Positions 1-10,800 of a DNA stretch of 59,082 nt are shown piece after piece. Under the pieces are notes generated by a model, which worked only from the letters and a program-made list of their open reading frames with translations, made no database searches and was not told the origin of the DNA. The DNA is from Verrucomicrobiota bacterium (lineage in GTDB: Bacteria; Verrucomicrobiota; Verrucomicrobiia; Limisphaerales; J093). The stretch lies in contig VHCO01000017.1 in assembly GCA_016871715.1 (NCBI GenBank), forward strand, positions 1 to 59,082, given 5' to 3'. Made by a program: the position numbers and the translations under genes. Positions within the stretch are counted from its first letter, which is position 1, and each line of letters starts with the position of its first letter.

Positions 1-2
1 TG

Positions 3-623
3 TCGGCGTACATCGACTTGAACGCGGTGCGGGCTGGGTTGGTGGAGGATCCGAAGGATTACCGGCACTGCGGGTACGCGGCGGCGGTGGCTGGGGATGC
101 GAAGGCGCGGTCGGGGTTGCTGAGTTTGTACGCGGGCGGGAGTGGGGGATCGTCTCGGGGCGAAGCTGGGGCGGTCGGGGAAGGGGAAGGGGGAATGGCC
201 CGCGGGCAAGATGCCCGCGCTCCGTTCTTGACCGGCCCGGAGGCTGCAGGGGGGTCCGAGGAACCGCGGAAGGGGAGGGAGCGTGAGTGGAAGGAGGTGG
301 GTGCGGAGTATCGGCGGCGGTTGTTTGTGCGGGCAGGGGTATCTGGGAGCAGTGGGAAGGTGGCGATGAGTCGGGAGCAGATTAGGAGGGTGTTGCAGAA
401 GGGTGGGGAGTTGAGTGTGGGGGAGGTGTTGCGGTTGCGGATACGGCACATGACAGACGGGGTGGTGTTGGGTTCGAAGGGTTTTGTGGATGCGGTGTGG
501 TTGGCGCATCGGGAGCGGTTTGGTTCGAAGCGGCGGAGTGGGGCGCGGCCGATTCGGGGTGGAGGCGCGCCGTTGGCAGGGTTGAGTGCGTTGCGGGACC
601 TACGGGTGGCGGGCATCACCTGA
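3..623 (+). CDS. RAYT-like (REP-associated Y1 tyrosine) transposase, 3' part
   Basis: The reading frame is open from base 3 and stops at 623, so the gene starts before the window. The first visible residues (AYIDLNAVRAGLVEDP, then DYRHCGY) match the conserved C-terminal block of TnpA_REP/RAYT transposases. The Tyr of AYIDLN is the likely nucleophile, and the HUH motif would lie upstream, outside the window. The C-terminal ~110 residues carry the extra RAYT-type tail (DGVVLGSKGFVDAVW and LSALRDLRV). The family nicks single-stranded DNA at REP/REPIN hairpins and is normally a single-copy domesticated enzyme rather than part of a classical IS. A glycine/arginine-rich stretch (about residues 40-85) separates the two conserved blocks and contains a REP-like palindrome. 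Family assignment is fairly secure; activity cannot be judged from a partial gene. Confidence 0.72.
   Translation, partial: SAYIDLNAVRAGLVEDPKDYRHCGYAAAVAGDAKARSGLLSLYAGGSGGSSRGEAGAVGEGEGGMARGQDARAPFLTGPEAAGGSEEPRKGREREWKEVGAEYRRRLFVRAGVSGSSGKVAMSREQIRRVLQKGGELSVGEVLRLRIRHMTDGVVLGSKGFVDAVWLAHRERFGSKRRSGARPIRGGGAPLAGLSALRDLRVAGIT
201..219. repeat. REP-like palindrome inside the RAYT-like gene
   Basis: CGCGGGC and GCCCGCG form a perfect 7-bp stem around a 5-base loop (AAGAT). The palindrome lies in frame in the transposase gene, in the low-complexity linker between the Y1 block and the C-terminal tail, and encodes roughly ARGQDARA. Its geometry matches the other short hairpins in the window (30862, 32608, 32663, 58911). 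Confidence 0.6.
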
Positions 624-765
624 GAGCGTCTGTCGGTAATCGAGGTTACTGGGTGCGATTGCTGGAGTGCCGGGTGAGGTCACGGGGCCGAGGGTGGGAG
701 GAGGGCGGATTCGCGCTCGAGGGGCAAGTCGCGCGGGCGGATGGGGAGGGGCAAGCGGGATACGG

Positions 766-3115
766 TTACGGGGCAATCCAGCGGCGGGTGGTCAGGCCGT
801 GGGTGACGGCCCTCGAGGCATACCGGGCGGCGATGGCCTGGGTGATGAGAACCGCCAACACTGTGGCACTCGATAGCCAGGGATCCCGAGTGACGGAGGC
901 GGCGGCGTAGGGCAGGGCGGCGGCCAGGAGTGCGGCGGGCACGATGCCGGCGAGCGCGACGGCCAGGGTAGAAGCGCAGGTGGCCAGCCAGGCCGAGACG
1001 GGGCCGCGGAGGCGCAAGGACCAGTACAAGCCGATCCAGGGCAAGGAGAGTACGGGGAGAACCGCGGTGACGACGGCGAGGAGACCGTCCCAGGTTCGCC
1101 AGGGGGTTGGGGTCATGCCGAGGCAAGCCATGGTGAGGAGCAAGACAGCGGCGTAGGCGGGGAGGAACTGCCGGACGAGCACAGCCCTGCGGGCGCGCAG
1201 GATGTGGTGGACGGGGAGCGGGGTGACCAAGAGCAACTCGAGGACACCGTTGTCGCGCTCGCGCTGGAGGCTATTGGCGGCGGCATAGGCGACGGCGGCG
1301 AGCAAGGGCCACCAACAGCCCGGTTTGATAGGTGTAGACCATTTGGAGGCGCGGCAGGCCGCCGAACAAGGGGATCTGGGCAACCAAGACCGCCAGGCAC
1401 CACCCCCAGCGGGTGAGGCGCGTTGTCCAGGCGCGCTGCCAGAGCCAACGCGCGGGGTTAACATCGAGCCACTGTCGGTGGCGCCGGCGGAACCAACCGC
1501 GAGCGATCAACGGCTCGCAGAAGTCTTGCACGAGCTCACGCAGTTCATTGAGTGGAGCGCGGGTGGGTCGACGGCGGGTGCGGGCGTGGCCGAGGCGGCG
1601 CGTTGCCCAGGCGGCTGCGAGGCTGGCGGCGGCCAGGCCGAGGGCGTTGGTGGTGGCGACGCGGAGCAAGGGTGCTTGCCACTCAGGCTGTACTTGCCAG
1701 AACAGGGGCGCTTCGAGGACGAAGGCGGGGCTGCCGGCGACTTGTTGCAGCAGGCCTAGGAGCGGCCAAGTGGCTGGGTGGCTGAAGTCATCGTGGAGTG
1801 TGGCGGTGGTAGCGGCGAGCAACCGGCTGCTGCGGGTGAGCGTCAGGCTGCCTAAAGCGGCAAGCGAGACCAGTTCGAGGCCGAGCGTGAACAGAAAGCT
1901 CCAGGCGAGCGCGGTAGACCATTGAGGTCGCCAAGCGTAGGCGAGGTGAGCGGCCGCGAGACCCACGCCCAGGACCGCTGCTGCGTGGGCCGAAGCTGCG
2001 AGCAGCCAGTCTGCGGTCCAGCCCGGTTGCGCCCGGGCGGCTACGAGGGGCAGGGCGGCTGCGAAGACGAACCAGGCCATGAACCAACGCCAACCCGCCG
2101 TCGCCGCGCGCAGTGGGCCGGTTGCCCGTTCCGCGTCGGTCGCCGCGACGAGTTGATGGATTCGGACCAGTGGGGTGAGGATGAGGAGCGGGGCGAGCCA
2201 GAGCAAGGTCAGCCAGAGGAGGGCGTCGCGGTTGGTCCGTGCGATGGCAGGGGCCAGGTTGCCGAACAAGATCAGGCCCTGAGTCGTCAGGCAACCCAGG
2301 GCGATCAGGCGCGCCCAGACCCAAGCGGTGGCGCGTGCGCTGGCCAGTGCGTTCTCCGATTCCTGCCAGAACCGGCCGAGTTGGTGCGCGGCTTGTCGCA
2401 GGCCAGCCGCGGTGGCCAGGGCCACCCCCACCGGGAGGATCGCCCAGAACATCGCAGATGCCCCTGAGGCGGTCGCTAGGCGCACGCCTGAGATCCAGGA
2501 TTCGGGTAGGAACAGCGGCGGCCAGAGTCGGGCGCCGAGGTATTCGCCCAGGAGGAGGTTCAGGGGGACTGCGGCGGTGAGGGAGAGTAGGCTAGCGGCC
2601 AAGGCGCTGCGGACCGGTTGGCGGGCGACGGACGAGACGATGATCCCCGAGGTGAGGGCGATGAGGAAGGCGGAGGTTTGGATCAGGGCGGCCAGGGCGA
2701 CCTCGAGCCAGCTCACGCCACCCCAGAGACTCGGCAGCAAGAGGAGGGGTGTCAGCGCCCCCAGCAAGGTGGCGCCCCGGAGGCCCTGGGTGATCGCTTT
2801 GCCCACGACGATCTCCCAGGGCCGCAGGGGTGTCAGGAACAACAATCCCAACGTCCCTTCTCGCTTTTCGCGGCTGAGGCAATCGGCTGTCAGTAGCGGC
2901 ACTCCCAGCAGGATGAAGTAGTAGGCGGCGAGGTTCAGGGACGCAAACAAGCGCGCGCCCCATTGGGCGCTCGAGATGCCTGGGTTCGCTCCGCTGGCGA
3001 GCACCAGCAGAGCGGCGGCGCCGAGGCCGCCCAGGGCGCGCAGCCAATAGGTCATGGGCTGGCGCGATTGGGCGGTCAATTCGCGCAAGATGATGGGGGG
3101 GAGGGCCAAGGCCAA
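766..3115 (-). pseudogene. ABC-2 type transport permease, split by a frameshift
   Basis: Two overlapping frames together make one membrane protein of about 780 residues. The first frame (3115 down to about 1310) has many hydrophobic helices and the ABC-2 permease motif EKREGTLGLLFLTPL near residues 83-97. The second frame (about 1320 down to 766) continues after VYTYQTG with PLLAAVAYAAANSLQRERD and a second copy of the motif (NGVLELLLVTPL), then five or so helices. Reading on needs a +1 shift near 1305-1325; the first frame otherwise runs into an Arg-rich end (ARRRRLCRRQ). The start is a TTG at 3115. It follows the ATPase gene at 3250-4191 and is its obvious membrane partner. Either the gene is broken or the assembly carries an indel; strong conservation of the second half argues for a recent or artefactual event. 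Confidence 0.75.
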
Positions 3116-3249
3116 TTGGGCGAGCGAGGAGAGACGGGGAGGGCGGGGCTGTGGGCTAAGGGCAATGGCTATGGGGACATGCGAGGGGCGAGGGCTGAGG
3201 CGTCAGGTGGCGTGCCCCTGGGCCGCTTGCCGGTGCGCGCGGGTCGCGC

Positions 3250-4191
3250 TCACTGCGTTTCACCCTTGGTGACACGGAGGAAGACCTCTTCGAGACCGAG
3301 TTCGTCTTCGCGGAGTTCGACGAGTCTGGCGCCGCCCTTAACGAGCACGTCGGCGACGAGGCTATGGTCGGTGTCGTGGTTGACGAGGGTGACCTTGAGG
3401 CGGCCGTCGGTGGCGTCGACGGCGGACACTTCGGTGTGTTGTTTGAGGAGGGCGATGGCGTGGTCGAGGTCGCTGCTGACGCGCACCCAGACGACCCTGC
3501 CGCTGGCCATTTGGTCGCGGACACCTTGGACTGGGCCGGTATAGATGAGCTGGCCTTTCTCGATGATCGCGACGCGGTTGCAGAGGGTTTCGAGCTCGCT
3601 GAGGATGTGGGAGGAGATGATGATGGTTTTGCCCAGGCGCTGGAGTTCCTGGAGGATGGCCATGACCTCGATGCGGGCGCGGGGGTCCAAGCCGCTGGCG
3701 GGTTCGTCGAGGAGGAGCACGGCAGGATCGTGGATGAGGACGCGGGCGAGGCCGAGGCGTTGCTGCATGCCGCGGCTCAGGGCGCCGATCAGGGCGCCTT
3801 TCTTGTCGGTGAGACCGACCAGTTCGAGGACGTCCTGGACGACTTTATCGCGTTGGGCGGAGGGGATTTTGTAGCAGGCGCCGAAGAAGTCCAGGTACTC
3901 GGTGACCTCCATGTCTTTGTAGACACCGAAGAAGTCGGGCATGTAGCCGATGATGTGGCGGACGGCGTCGGCGTCGCGGACGACGTCGTGGCCCATGATT
4001 TGGGCGGTGCCGCCCGAGGGGGCGAGGAAGGTCGCCAAGATGCGCAGGGTGGTGGTTTTGCCTGCGCCGTTGGAGCCGATGAAGCCGAAGAGGTCGGCTT
4101 TATGGACGGTCAGGCTCAGGTTGTTGAGGGCCACCATGTCGCCGTAGAGGCGGGTGAGATTGAGCGTTTGAACAGCGGGCTGAGGTTCCAT
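3250..4191 (-). CDS. ABC transporter ATP-binding protein (ABC-2 export type)
   Basis: The 313-residue protein has a Walker A (GSNGAGKTT, near residue 38), signature LSRGMQQRLG, Walker B VLLLDEPASGLD and a switch His in IIISSHIL. It resembles the CcmA/GldA class of ATPases that pair with ABC-2 permeases. It lies between a large membrane protein (4228-6543) and the permease (766-3115) on the same strand, so the three genes form an export module; the substrate is unknown. The C-terminal ~90 residues (after VAIIEKGQLIYTG) form the small regulatory domain often present in this class. The ATG at 4191 gives a standard N-terminus. Confidence 0.92.
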   Translation of the reverse strand: MEPQPAVQTLNLTRLYGDMVALNNLSLTVHKADLFGFIGSNGAGKTTTLRILATFLAPSGGTAQIMGHDVVRDADAVRHIIGYMPDFFGVYKDMEVTEYLDFFGACYKIPSAQRDKVVQDVLELVGLTDKKGALIGALSRGMQQRLGLARVLIHDPAVLLLDEPASGLDPRARIEVMAILQELQRLGKTIIISSHILSELETLCNRVAIIEKGQLIYTGPVQGVRDQMASGRVVWVRVSSDLDHAIALLKQHTEVSAVDATDGRLKVTLVNHDTDHSLVADVLVKGGARLVELREDELGLEEVFLRVTKGETQ

Positions 4192-4227
4192 GACAGAGCG
4201 GGGCGGGCCGAGGTTAGCAGGTCACGT

Positions 4228-6543
4228 TCAGGAGCCGGCACTCGGGGCAACGGGGACGGCCAGGCGGAGCATGGTGTTTTGGGTGGTGCGCGGCGGTTTG
4301 AAACGGCGCAACGGGTTGCTGGTCGGCGAGTGGGCTTGGTCCCAGGCGAGCAGGACGGCGTCGCCGCGGTTGAGCAGGGGGCTCAGTTCGACGCCTCGCG
4401 GGTAGAGGAAGATGCGTTGGTTGCCTTGGTAGGCGCCGAGCTGCGCGATGAAACTAGCGGCGATGACGTGTTCGGGGGTGAGATCGAGGCGACCGAATTG
4501 GTCGCGGCCGAAGGCTTGGCGCCTCGAGTTGGCGGCTTGCTGGAACCGGTTGCCGGCGGCCGGGCCGGCCAGGCTATTGACGAAGTCGTAGAGCGGCCGG
4601 CCCTGGTTGGGGCTGAGGGTGAAGGTCTTGGACTGGCGAGCGGGCAACTCGCCCAGATCGTAGAGCCGGCCTTGGAAGGCGACGTGGGCATGCGGCAGGG
4701 GTCGCGGCAGGAGGTTTTGGACGGTCAGCGCGTGCTGGATCCCCTGTGGGCGCAGATGGGCGGTGAGCGGCGGATCGGCCGTCTCTTCCCAGTCGCTGAT
4801 GTAGAGCAGGCTGGTCCACACCGGCACGGCGACGTCGGCTTGGAAGTTGTTTGCGCGCAGGTCGGCTTCCATGCGGGTGGTGTCTTGGGCGCCGCCCCAG
4901 GCGCCGGTGAACTCGCTGCGGAGGGTGGCGTAGGTTTGGTCGCTAGCGAGGCGGTACTTGGCGTTGACACTCGAGTAGAGGCTGGCGTAGGTGCGGCCAC
5001 GGAGCTCGACCTGGCCGGCGCGCGGCAGGACGTCGACCAGAGCGAGTTCGTTCCACTCGGTTTCACCGGCGCGCAACCGGTATCCGATCCAGTAGATGAG
5101 GAGAGAGAAGAGGACGACGTAGGCGGGGAAGGTGATCCAGGTGAGCATTTGGCGGTTGAGTCGTTTGAGGACCCATTGGTCCAGCGGTCCGATGACGACC
5201 AGGTAGACGAGCAACAGGACCAGGAGCCATTCGACGGGCAGTTTACGCACCTGCCGCGAGTCGATCATCGCTCCAAAGACGCCGTCCAGACTCGAGCCGC
5301 CGTAGATATTCGGGTTAAACCCGGCTAGATACTCGCCCGGAATGCCGCAGAGCCGCGCCCAGAACCAGCCTTTGTTCTTCCAGGACCGGAACGGCTCGCG
5401 TTCCGGGCTGAAGCTGAGCGCGGTGACGAGGCCGCGTCCGCGCCGGGTCTGGACCGCCAGGGGCAGTTCGCCCAGTTGCAGGAGGGTGTCGCCCTCGCGG
5501 ATCGTGGCGCCGAACCAGGCGAACTCAGACCGCTCGAAGTCGGTGTCGGGAGTCAAGCTGGCGTACGGATTGCCGCCAGGCACGAGGCCGGGTTGACCGG
5601 GTCGCGCGACGGGGGGCCGGCCGGGAGCGCCCGGGAAAGTGACGGCCGGATGGGTGGGGCTACTCGAGGACCAGAGTGCCTGGTCGGGCCGCAGGGCGAT
5701 GCCGGACTGTAGCCAGGCTTGGAAGCTGCCGCCCGTGCGGTTGGTGATCATGGAGGTGCCGAAGTCGACCGGGACGATAGTGCGGAGCCAGGGGGTGCTC
5801 GAGATGTCTTGGACTTGCTCGGGCGCGACGATCAGATGGCCACCGCCGTGAACCCAGGCGACCAAGGCCTCGACCTGCAGGGCCGTCAGGCTGAGCGCTT
5901 TCTCCGAGTTCAGATACAGCGCGTCGAGGCCCTCGAGGGCGATCGGGTTGTCCGGGAAGTGTTCGGCAGTGAATCGGGATACATCCGGCTGCAGTTCGGT
6001 GCGTTGACCTGGCAGTGCCGGGAAAGCGGGCAAGCCGCCGAAGGAGCGGGGTAACCCGCCCAAGAGGAAGGTTTCCCAGGCGATGTTGCGGCAGCGGACG
6101 TCCGGCCGTTCGGCGCGGAGTTTGCCGCGCGCGTCGAAGAGGCGCGCCTGCCAGGTGGCGTAGCGAATGGCGCCGCCGAACACCGGAAAGGAGAAGCGCT
6201 TGCGCGTGTTGGTGGGCAACTCGATCGCAAGGCGGCGGACCTGGCCGCCGCCGGTCTGCTGGGACGAGAACTCGAAGACCGCGTTGAAGGATGGGCCGTC
6301 GTTGAAGACCTCGCAGGCCACGGGGAACCAGGCGGACTCGCGCACGATGCCGTCGTTGGCGCCGCCGCTGCCGTAGCCGACGAACACGTCGAACTGGAGC
6401 TCGGCGTGGGCGATGGCTGCGGCCCACAGCAGCATCGCGGCCAGCCCACGGGAGAGGCGGGCCGGCGCACGATGGGCCTGGGACGGCCCTTTGCGTGCGG
6501 CCGAGTCGTGTTGAGCGGGTCCGATTCGAGTCGCCAGTCTCAC
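4228..6543 (-). CDS. Large membrane-anchored protein of the ABC-2 operon
   Basis: A frame of about 771 residues begins with GTG at 6543; an internal ATG at 6435 sits just before a hydrophobic stretch ([11 protein letters not shown]) that looks like a signal peptide, so the true start is uncertain. The following ~400 residues appear to be a periplasmic beta-rich and GATase/von-Willebrand-like region (for example [15 protein letters not shown] and [18 protein letters not shown]). Two hydrophobic helices lie near residues 435-490 ([17 protein letters not shown] and [17 protein letters not shown]), followed by another extracytoplasmic part. The arrangement recalls the GldG-like accessory subunits that sit beside ABC-2 ATPase/permease pairs. 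No catalytic motif was recognised. The 36-base gap to the ATPase supports co-transcription. Confidence 0.75.
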   Translation of the reverse strand: MRLATRIGPAQHDSAARKGPSQAHRAPARLSRGLAAMLLWAAAIAHAELQFDVFVGYGSGGANDGIVRESAWFPVACEVFNDGPSFNAVFEFSSQQTGGGQVRRLAIELPTNTRKRFSFPVFGGAIRYATWQARLFDARGKLRAERPDVRCRNIAWETFLLGGLPRSFGGLPAFPALPGQRTELQPDVSRFTAEHFPDNPIALEGLDALYLNSEKALSLTALQVEALVAWVHGGGHLIVAPEQVQDISSTPWLRTIVPVDFGTSMITNRTGGSFQAWLQSGIALRPDQALWSSSSPTHPAVTFPGAPGRPPVARPGQPGLVPGGNPYASLTPDTDFERSEFAWFGATIREGDTLLQLGELPLAVQTRRGRGLVTALSFSPEREPFRSWKNKGWFWARLCGIPGEYLAGFNPNIYGGSSLDGVFGAMIDSRQVRKLPVEWLLVLLLVYLVVIGPLDQWVLKRLNRQMLTWITFPAYVVLFSLLIYWIGYRLRAGETEWNELALVDVLPRAGQVELRGRTYASLYSSVNAKYRLASDQTYATLRSEFTGAWGGAQDTTRMEADLRANNFQADVAVPVWTSLLYISDWEETADPPLTAHLRPQGIQHALTVQNLLPRPLPHAHVAFQGRLYDLGELPARQSKTFTLSPNQGRPLYDFVNSLAGPAAGNRFQQAANSRRQAFGRDQFGRLDLTPEHVIAASFIAQLGAYQGNQRIFLYPRGVELSPLLNRGDAVLLAWDQAHSPTSNPLRRFKPPRTTQNTMLRLAVPVAPSAGS

Positions 6544-6670
6544 AGAATGTCGGTGACGTTTATAGTCCGCCGCCGACGCGAGGGAAGCCCGAAATCCTCG
6601 GTGCCAGGGCCGGGGTTGACCGCCAGGGACTGGCGGAGCCTGCCGCCACCTGGTTGGCTGACGCTGGAAT

Positions 6671-7294
6671 TCAGTGCCGCACCGATTGGACTGCTGCAGT
6701 CAGTGCGGTCCTCACGTCCGCTGAAAGGGCTCGCAGGGGAGGTTCTTCGAAGTAGCAGAGGGCTTGGAGCGGCAACATCGCATTGAAGTCCGGCCCGTAG
6801 ACCTGCTTGGCGAAGCGCAGGCCGTCGGTCAAGGAAAGCCCCGCCTTCAGCAGAGCGTACACATCGAGATAGTCCTTCGCCTCAGCTCGCTGATAGACGG
6901 TATTGAGCTTGGTGGCGAAGAGGTCGGGCAAGGAGGCCACGCGCACGACGCGATCGGGTGTCGCCTCCGGGCGATCGATGCGGTTGAACGTGAGGCCGCC
7001 GAAGAACGAGACCTTGACGGAGCCCGGGTCGCTCCGCCAGAGCACCGTCAGGGTGTTGGGCGCGGCTTGCAGCACCTCGGCCTCGCCCAGCCAGCGGGCC
7101 GACCGGCGCAAAGCCTCGACCTCGAAGGGCTCGAAACAGAAGAAGTCGAAGTCAAGCGAAGCCCGATGTCCCAACCGGAGCGCGAGCGCCGTGCCGCCGT
7201 AGAGGATAAACGGCTCGGGCACGGTCGCCAGGTTTGGCCAGAGCGCCAACTGGCTCGGCGGCAGCACGCCCAGACACGGCTCGAAACTGTTCAT
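6671..7294 (-). CDS. AbiEii/AbiGii-type nucleotidyltransferase toxin family
   Basis: This 207-residue protein starts at the ATG at 7294. It has the nucleotidyltransferase signature [20 protein letters not shown] near residues 33-52, with the D-x-D metal ligands, and a later lysine in [20 protein letters not shown] typical of AbiEii-family proteins. AbiEii toxins are GTP-binding nucleotidyltransferases of type IV toxin-antitoxin systems. The frame stays open far upstream to 8137, but only the part from MNSFEP onward has family character. It overlaps the stop of the upstream small gene by 4 bases (ATGA), a sign of translational coupling. Confidence 0.82.
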   Translation of the reverse strand: MNSFEPCLGVLPPSQLALWPNLATVPEPFILYGGTALALRLGHRASLDFDFFCFEPFEVEALRRSARWLGEAEVLQAAPNTLTVLWRSDPGSVKVSFFGGLTFNRIDRPEATPDRVVRVASLPDLFATKLNTVYQRAEAKDYLDVYALLKAGLSLTDGLRFAKQVYGPDFNAMLPLQALCYFEEPPLRALSADVRTALTAAVQSVRH

Positions 7295-7590
7295 TGGAGG
7301 AATCGTTTGGGCAACGGCGGTACCGGGCTGCGTTGCCGTCGAACGTGCCAGTAGTTCCAGCTCCGGCGGGAGAACAAACCGGGCGGCGGGTCGTCCAGGA
7401 CGGCGTCGAAGGCCGCTTCCCCCAACCGACGTTCCACGATCGCCACGTCGCGATCGGTCCCCAAGGCCATGACCTGAGCCACAAACCGATGGCGGTCGCT
7501 CCAGGCTTGCTGCGGAGTCTGCCACCAAAACAGTCGCTCCGCGACCCGCTCCAGATCGGCCGGCAGGGATTCTGTCCGAGTCTCCGACAC
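7291..7590 (-). CDS. Small partner protein of the AbiEii-like gene (putative antitoxin)
   Basis: A 99-residue protein starting with GTG at 7590. It contains the block RHRFVAQVMALGTDRDVAIV followed by a DDPPPGLFSRRSWNYWH segment, a pattern seen in short proteins encoded immediately upstream of AbiEii-like nucleotidyltransferases. It is not the winged-helix AbiEi antitoxin of the classical system. The 4-base overlap with the downstream gene indicates a two-gene unit. An antitoxin role is inferred from position and size only. Confidence 0.65.
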   Translation of the reverse strand: MSETRTESLPADLERVAERLFWWQTPQQAWSDRHRFVAQVMALGTDRDVAIVERRLGEAAFDAVLDDPPPGLFSRRSWNYWHVRRQRSPVPPLPKRFLQ

Positions 7591-7800
7591 ACAAAGAGGC
7601 TACACTCTGCAACTGGGCTTTCAACTCCGATGCAGGGGTCTTGCAGCGGTGGAGAGGGCCGGCGGACAACAGTTGCGAACTGCGAAAGGGGCGTCGTAGA
7701 ACTCCGCCCTCCATGCGGGATGTGGGTGCGATGGGCGATGGAGGGGCGAGCTCCGCGAGCCCTAGACTTCCGACCCGAGGCGGAGCGGTCCAACGGGAGG

Positions 7801-10800
7801 TCAGGGACGTCCGACGCGATAGAAACGGCCGGAAACGGCCGCCGGAGCCGCGTCGTCGCGCAGGACCACAATGCGCTGTTGCGGCCGGAACGAGAACAGG
7901 AAGGTCCAGCGTACTAGGTCCGGCGAGGTCTCGATGCGGTACTCCTGATCGGGTTCGCCCTTGAAGGTGAACTCGAGTGAGCCGCCGGGGAGGGACCGGG
8001 GCAGGTTCAACCCCAGCCTCAGCTCGCGCACCTCGACGGTGAAGGTGCGCGAGGCGGCGAGCGGCGGTGTGCCGTTGTCGGTCACGCGCACGGCGATCAG
8101 GCTGGTACTGGGGATCTGTTGCGAGCTGGGCGTCCACGTGAGCCGGCCGGTGTCGGGCTCGAGAACGAGGCCGTCCGGGGCACCCGACTCGAGGCTGAAG
8201 GTCAGGAGGTCGGCTGGGAGGTCCGAATCGGTGGCCTCGCTCTGCAACGCCAACGTGCTGCCCTCGAACACAACCTGGTTCGGGATCGGCGCCAATCGCG
8301 GGGCGGAATTCCAGTCATGGACCGAGACGCGGAAGGTTTGGGAGTCGGTGCCGGGCGGTGTGGCGTCGTCGGTCACGATCGCGGTGATTGGGTAGCTGGC
8401 GCCGCCCTGCGCTTCCGACGGTACCCAGGTGAACTGGCCCGTGACGGGCTGGATGCTCGCGCCCAGGGGAGCGTCGGCAGCGAGGCGGTAGCGCAAGGTC
8501 TGGCGTGGCAGATCGGCATCGGTCGCCACGAAGTTCCATCTCAACAAGAGGCCCTCGTCCACCGCCAAGTCCGGCGCTGCGGGCAATCGGGGCGCGGTGT
8601 TCACCTCGTTCACGGTCACTTTGAAGGTGCGGGAGGCGGACAAGCTTGGGAGGCCGTGGTCAGCCACGACTACCGTGACGGTGTAGGTTTTCGGGCCGTG
8701 CGCCTCGCTGGTGAGCCAGGCGATAGCGCCGGTGAGGGGGTCGATGCGCATCCCGCTAGGCGCGCCGCTCAGGCGGTAGGTGAGTCGATCGCCTGGCAAG
8801 TCGATGTCGGTCGCTAGCACCTGCACGGCGAGCGTCTGGCCCTCGTCCAGGCTAACATCCTCGATCGCGGCGATGACCGGAGCGGTATTGCTGGTGGTGG
8901 TGGTGTGAGTGTCGGGGACGGTGGGAGGCGCCTCGCGGTTACCGGACCGGTCCACGGCCACGCTGTAGAAGGCGTACGTTTGCCCGGGATCGCCGGAGAA
9001 AAAGGCGGCGGTCTTGGTCGTTGCGCGATGCCAACGCGTGAAGGGCCCGGCCGCAGCCGAAACAAAGACGTCGTAGCCAGCGATCCCACTGCCGCCTAGT
9101 TGGTCTTGGCCGGACCATCGGACCAGGAACTCGCGGGTGGCGACTTCGGGCAGGGCGAGCACGCTACTAGTTGGCGGAGTGGTATCGCCGGCCTCGGCCC
9201 AGGGCGCATAGGCGAGAGTGTAGCGGCCGGGGCTGTCGAGGTCGAACAGGTGCAAGTTGTGTTCGTAGAGAGGGCGACGGCTCTCGCCGACAAACGTGCG
9301 GTCGCTCGTCCAGGCGTTGCTCCCAAGCGGCAACGGCACCCCGTCACTGCGCGTCACCTGCCGCAACCGAAACCGGCCAGCCGACGGGTCCGGCAGGCGG
9401 ACGTAGAGAAAGCCGGCCGGAGGAACCAGCGTCAGTTGCACCTCGAGGTTCCCGGGTTGGGGTGGTTCAGCCAACTCGCCATCGAGCACCGCAGCGACGG
9501 GGTGTTGGGTGCCGCCACTGAGGTAGAGGACATCGGGCAGGTGGCGGCCATCGGGCAATTCATTGACAAGAAAGTCCGGTTGGCCATCGGCGTAGGCGCC
9601 ACCGGCTTGGACGATGTGGATCAGTTCATGCACCGCAACGCTGTCGATCAACGAGAGCCGGGGATCGCCCAGCGAATCCAGGTGCTGGAAGGTGGCTCGG
9701 TAATCGACAAACAAACCCTGCAGGGTGCCCCGCAGGAGCCACCGAGCAATCTGGGTGTCTCCGGGCGCGAGGTCGCCGAAGTATGCAGTCAGCGACGGGC
9801 TCATGGAGCGGCCGGCCACTTCAGTGCCGAGGATCTCGAAGTCGACGAGCAGGCCTTTCTGGTTCTCGACGATCTGAGGTCGCCCCGAGGCGATCTGGAA
9901 CTTCTTGGCCACGCCCAAACCACGGTTCTGGACTCGGACCGCGAGCGAGTAAGGCACGCTGGGCTCGACCGGCTCGGTGAAGGGGTCGTCGCCCAACACA
10001 TCCCGTTCGTGGAAATAATCGATCACGAGTCGCGGACTGGGGTGAACGTGGATTGGGGCTGGCGACAGCGGAACGGCGACCGACACACCTTCGAGCACAT
10101 AACTGAACGTCCCACCGACGAAGTAGGCGACTGTGTCCCGCGTGGGCGCGGCCTCGGGCGTGGGGACTAACAGCCAGGTCGCCCGGCCCGTGGCGCCCGG
10201 CGCCATGCTGCCTGAGCCTTGGACATCGGCCAGGTTCTCGAGCGTTGGAGGGCGGATGGCGAACAGGTCGTTGGCCAGGTGACCGGCGGCGTTGTAGAGG
10301 GCGAGATCGACGCGCACTTGCGTGAGCGGGCCGGTGTCGCCATTGACAATGTCCAGTCGCGCGTTGAAAGCGTCGCGGGTTAGGACGGCGTCTTGGTCCA
10401 GGCGGATCTTGACGCGGGCACAGACGCCTCCGCCGCCGCTGCCGGCGCGGCTCTGGGCGGGGGCGACGGTGGTCCGGGCGGTCGCCACCGGTTCGCTGCG
10501 GTTGGGCTGGGCCGCGCCGACAAGCTGGGGATCGTTGAGGCGCCGGAGATGCTCGTAAACGGCGGCGCGAATAGCCGTGACGAGGTACTGCAGCTCGGCC
10601 AGAGGTGTCTCAAAGCCGGCGGCCTGGCTGGCCTCGCTCGCGCTCCTCGCAGCGCTGATCTTGGCGTGCACGACGTCGGCGGCGATGAAGTCCGCGCTCT
10701 CACCGGCGGGTACGTCCGTGCTGCGCGAACGGCCTGCGTCCCAGTAGTCGGCCGTCCGGTTCCATCGATCGATGAACTTATTCAGGTGACTCGAGTCCAG

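Noticed and set aside
3364..5328. Long plus-strand open frame (654 codons) opposite the ABC ATPase and membrane protein
   Set aside because: Acidic, low-complexity translation that mirrors the well-conserved minus-strand genes; a GC-rich antisense shadow.
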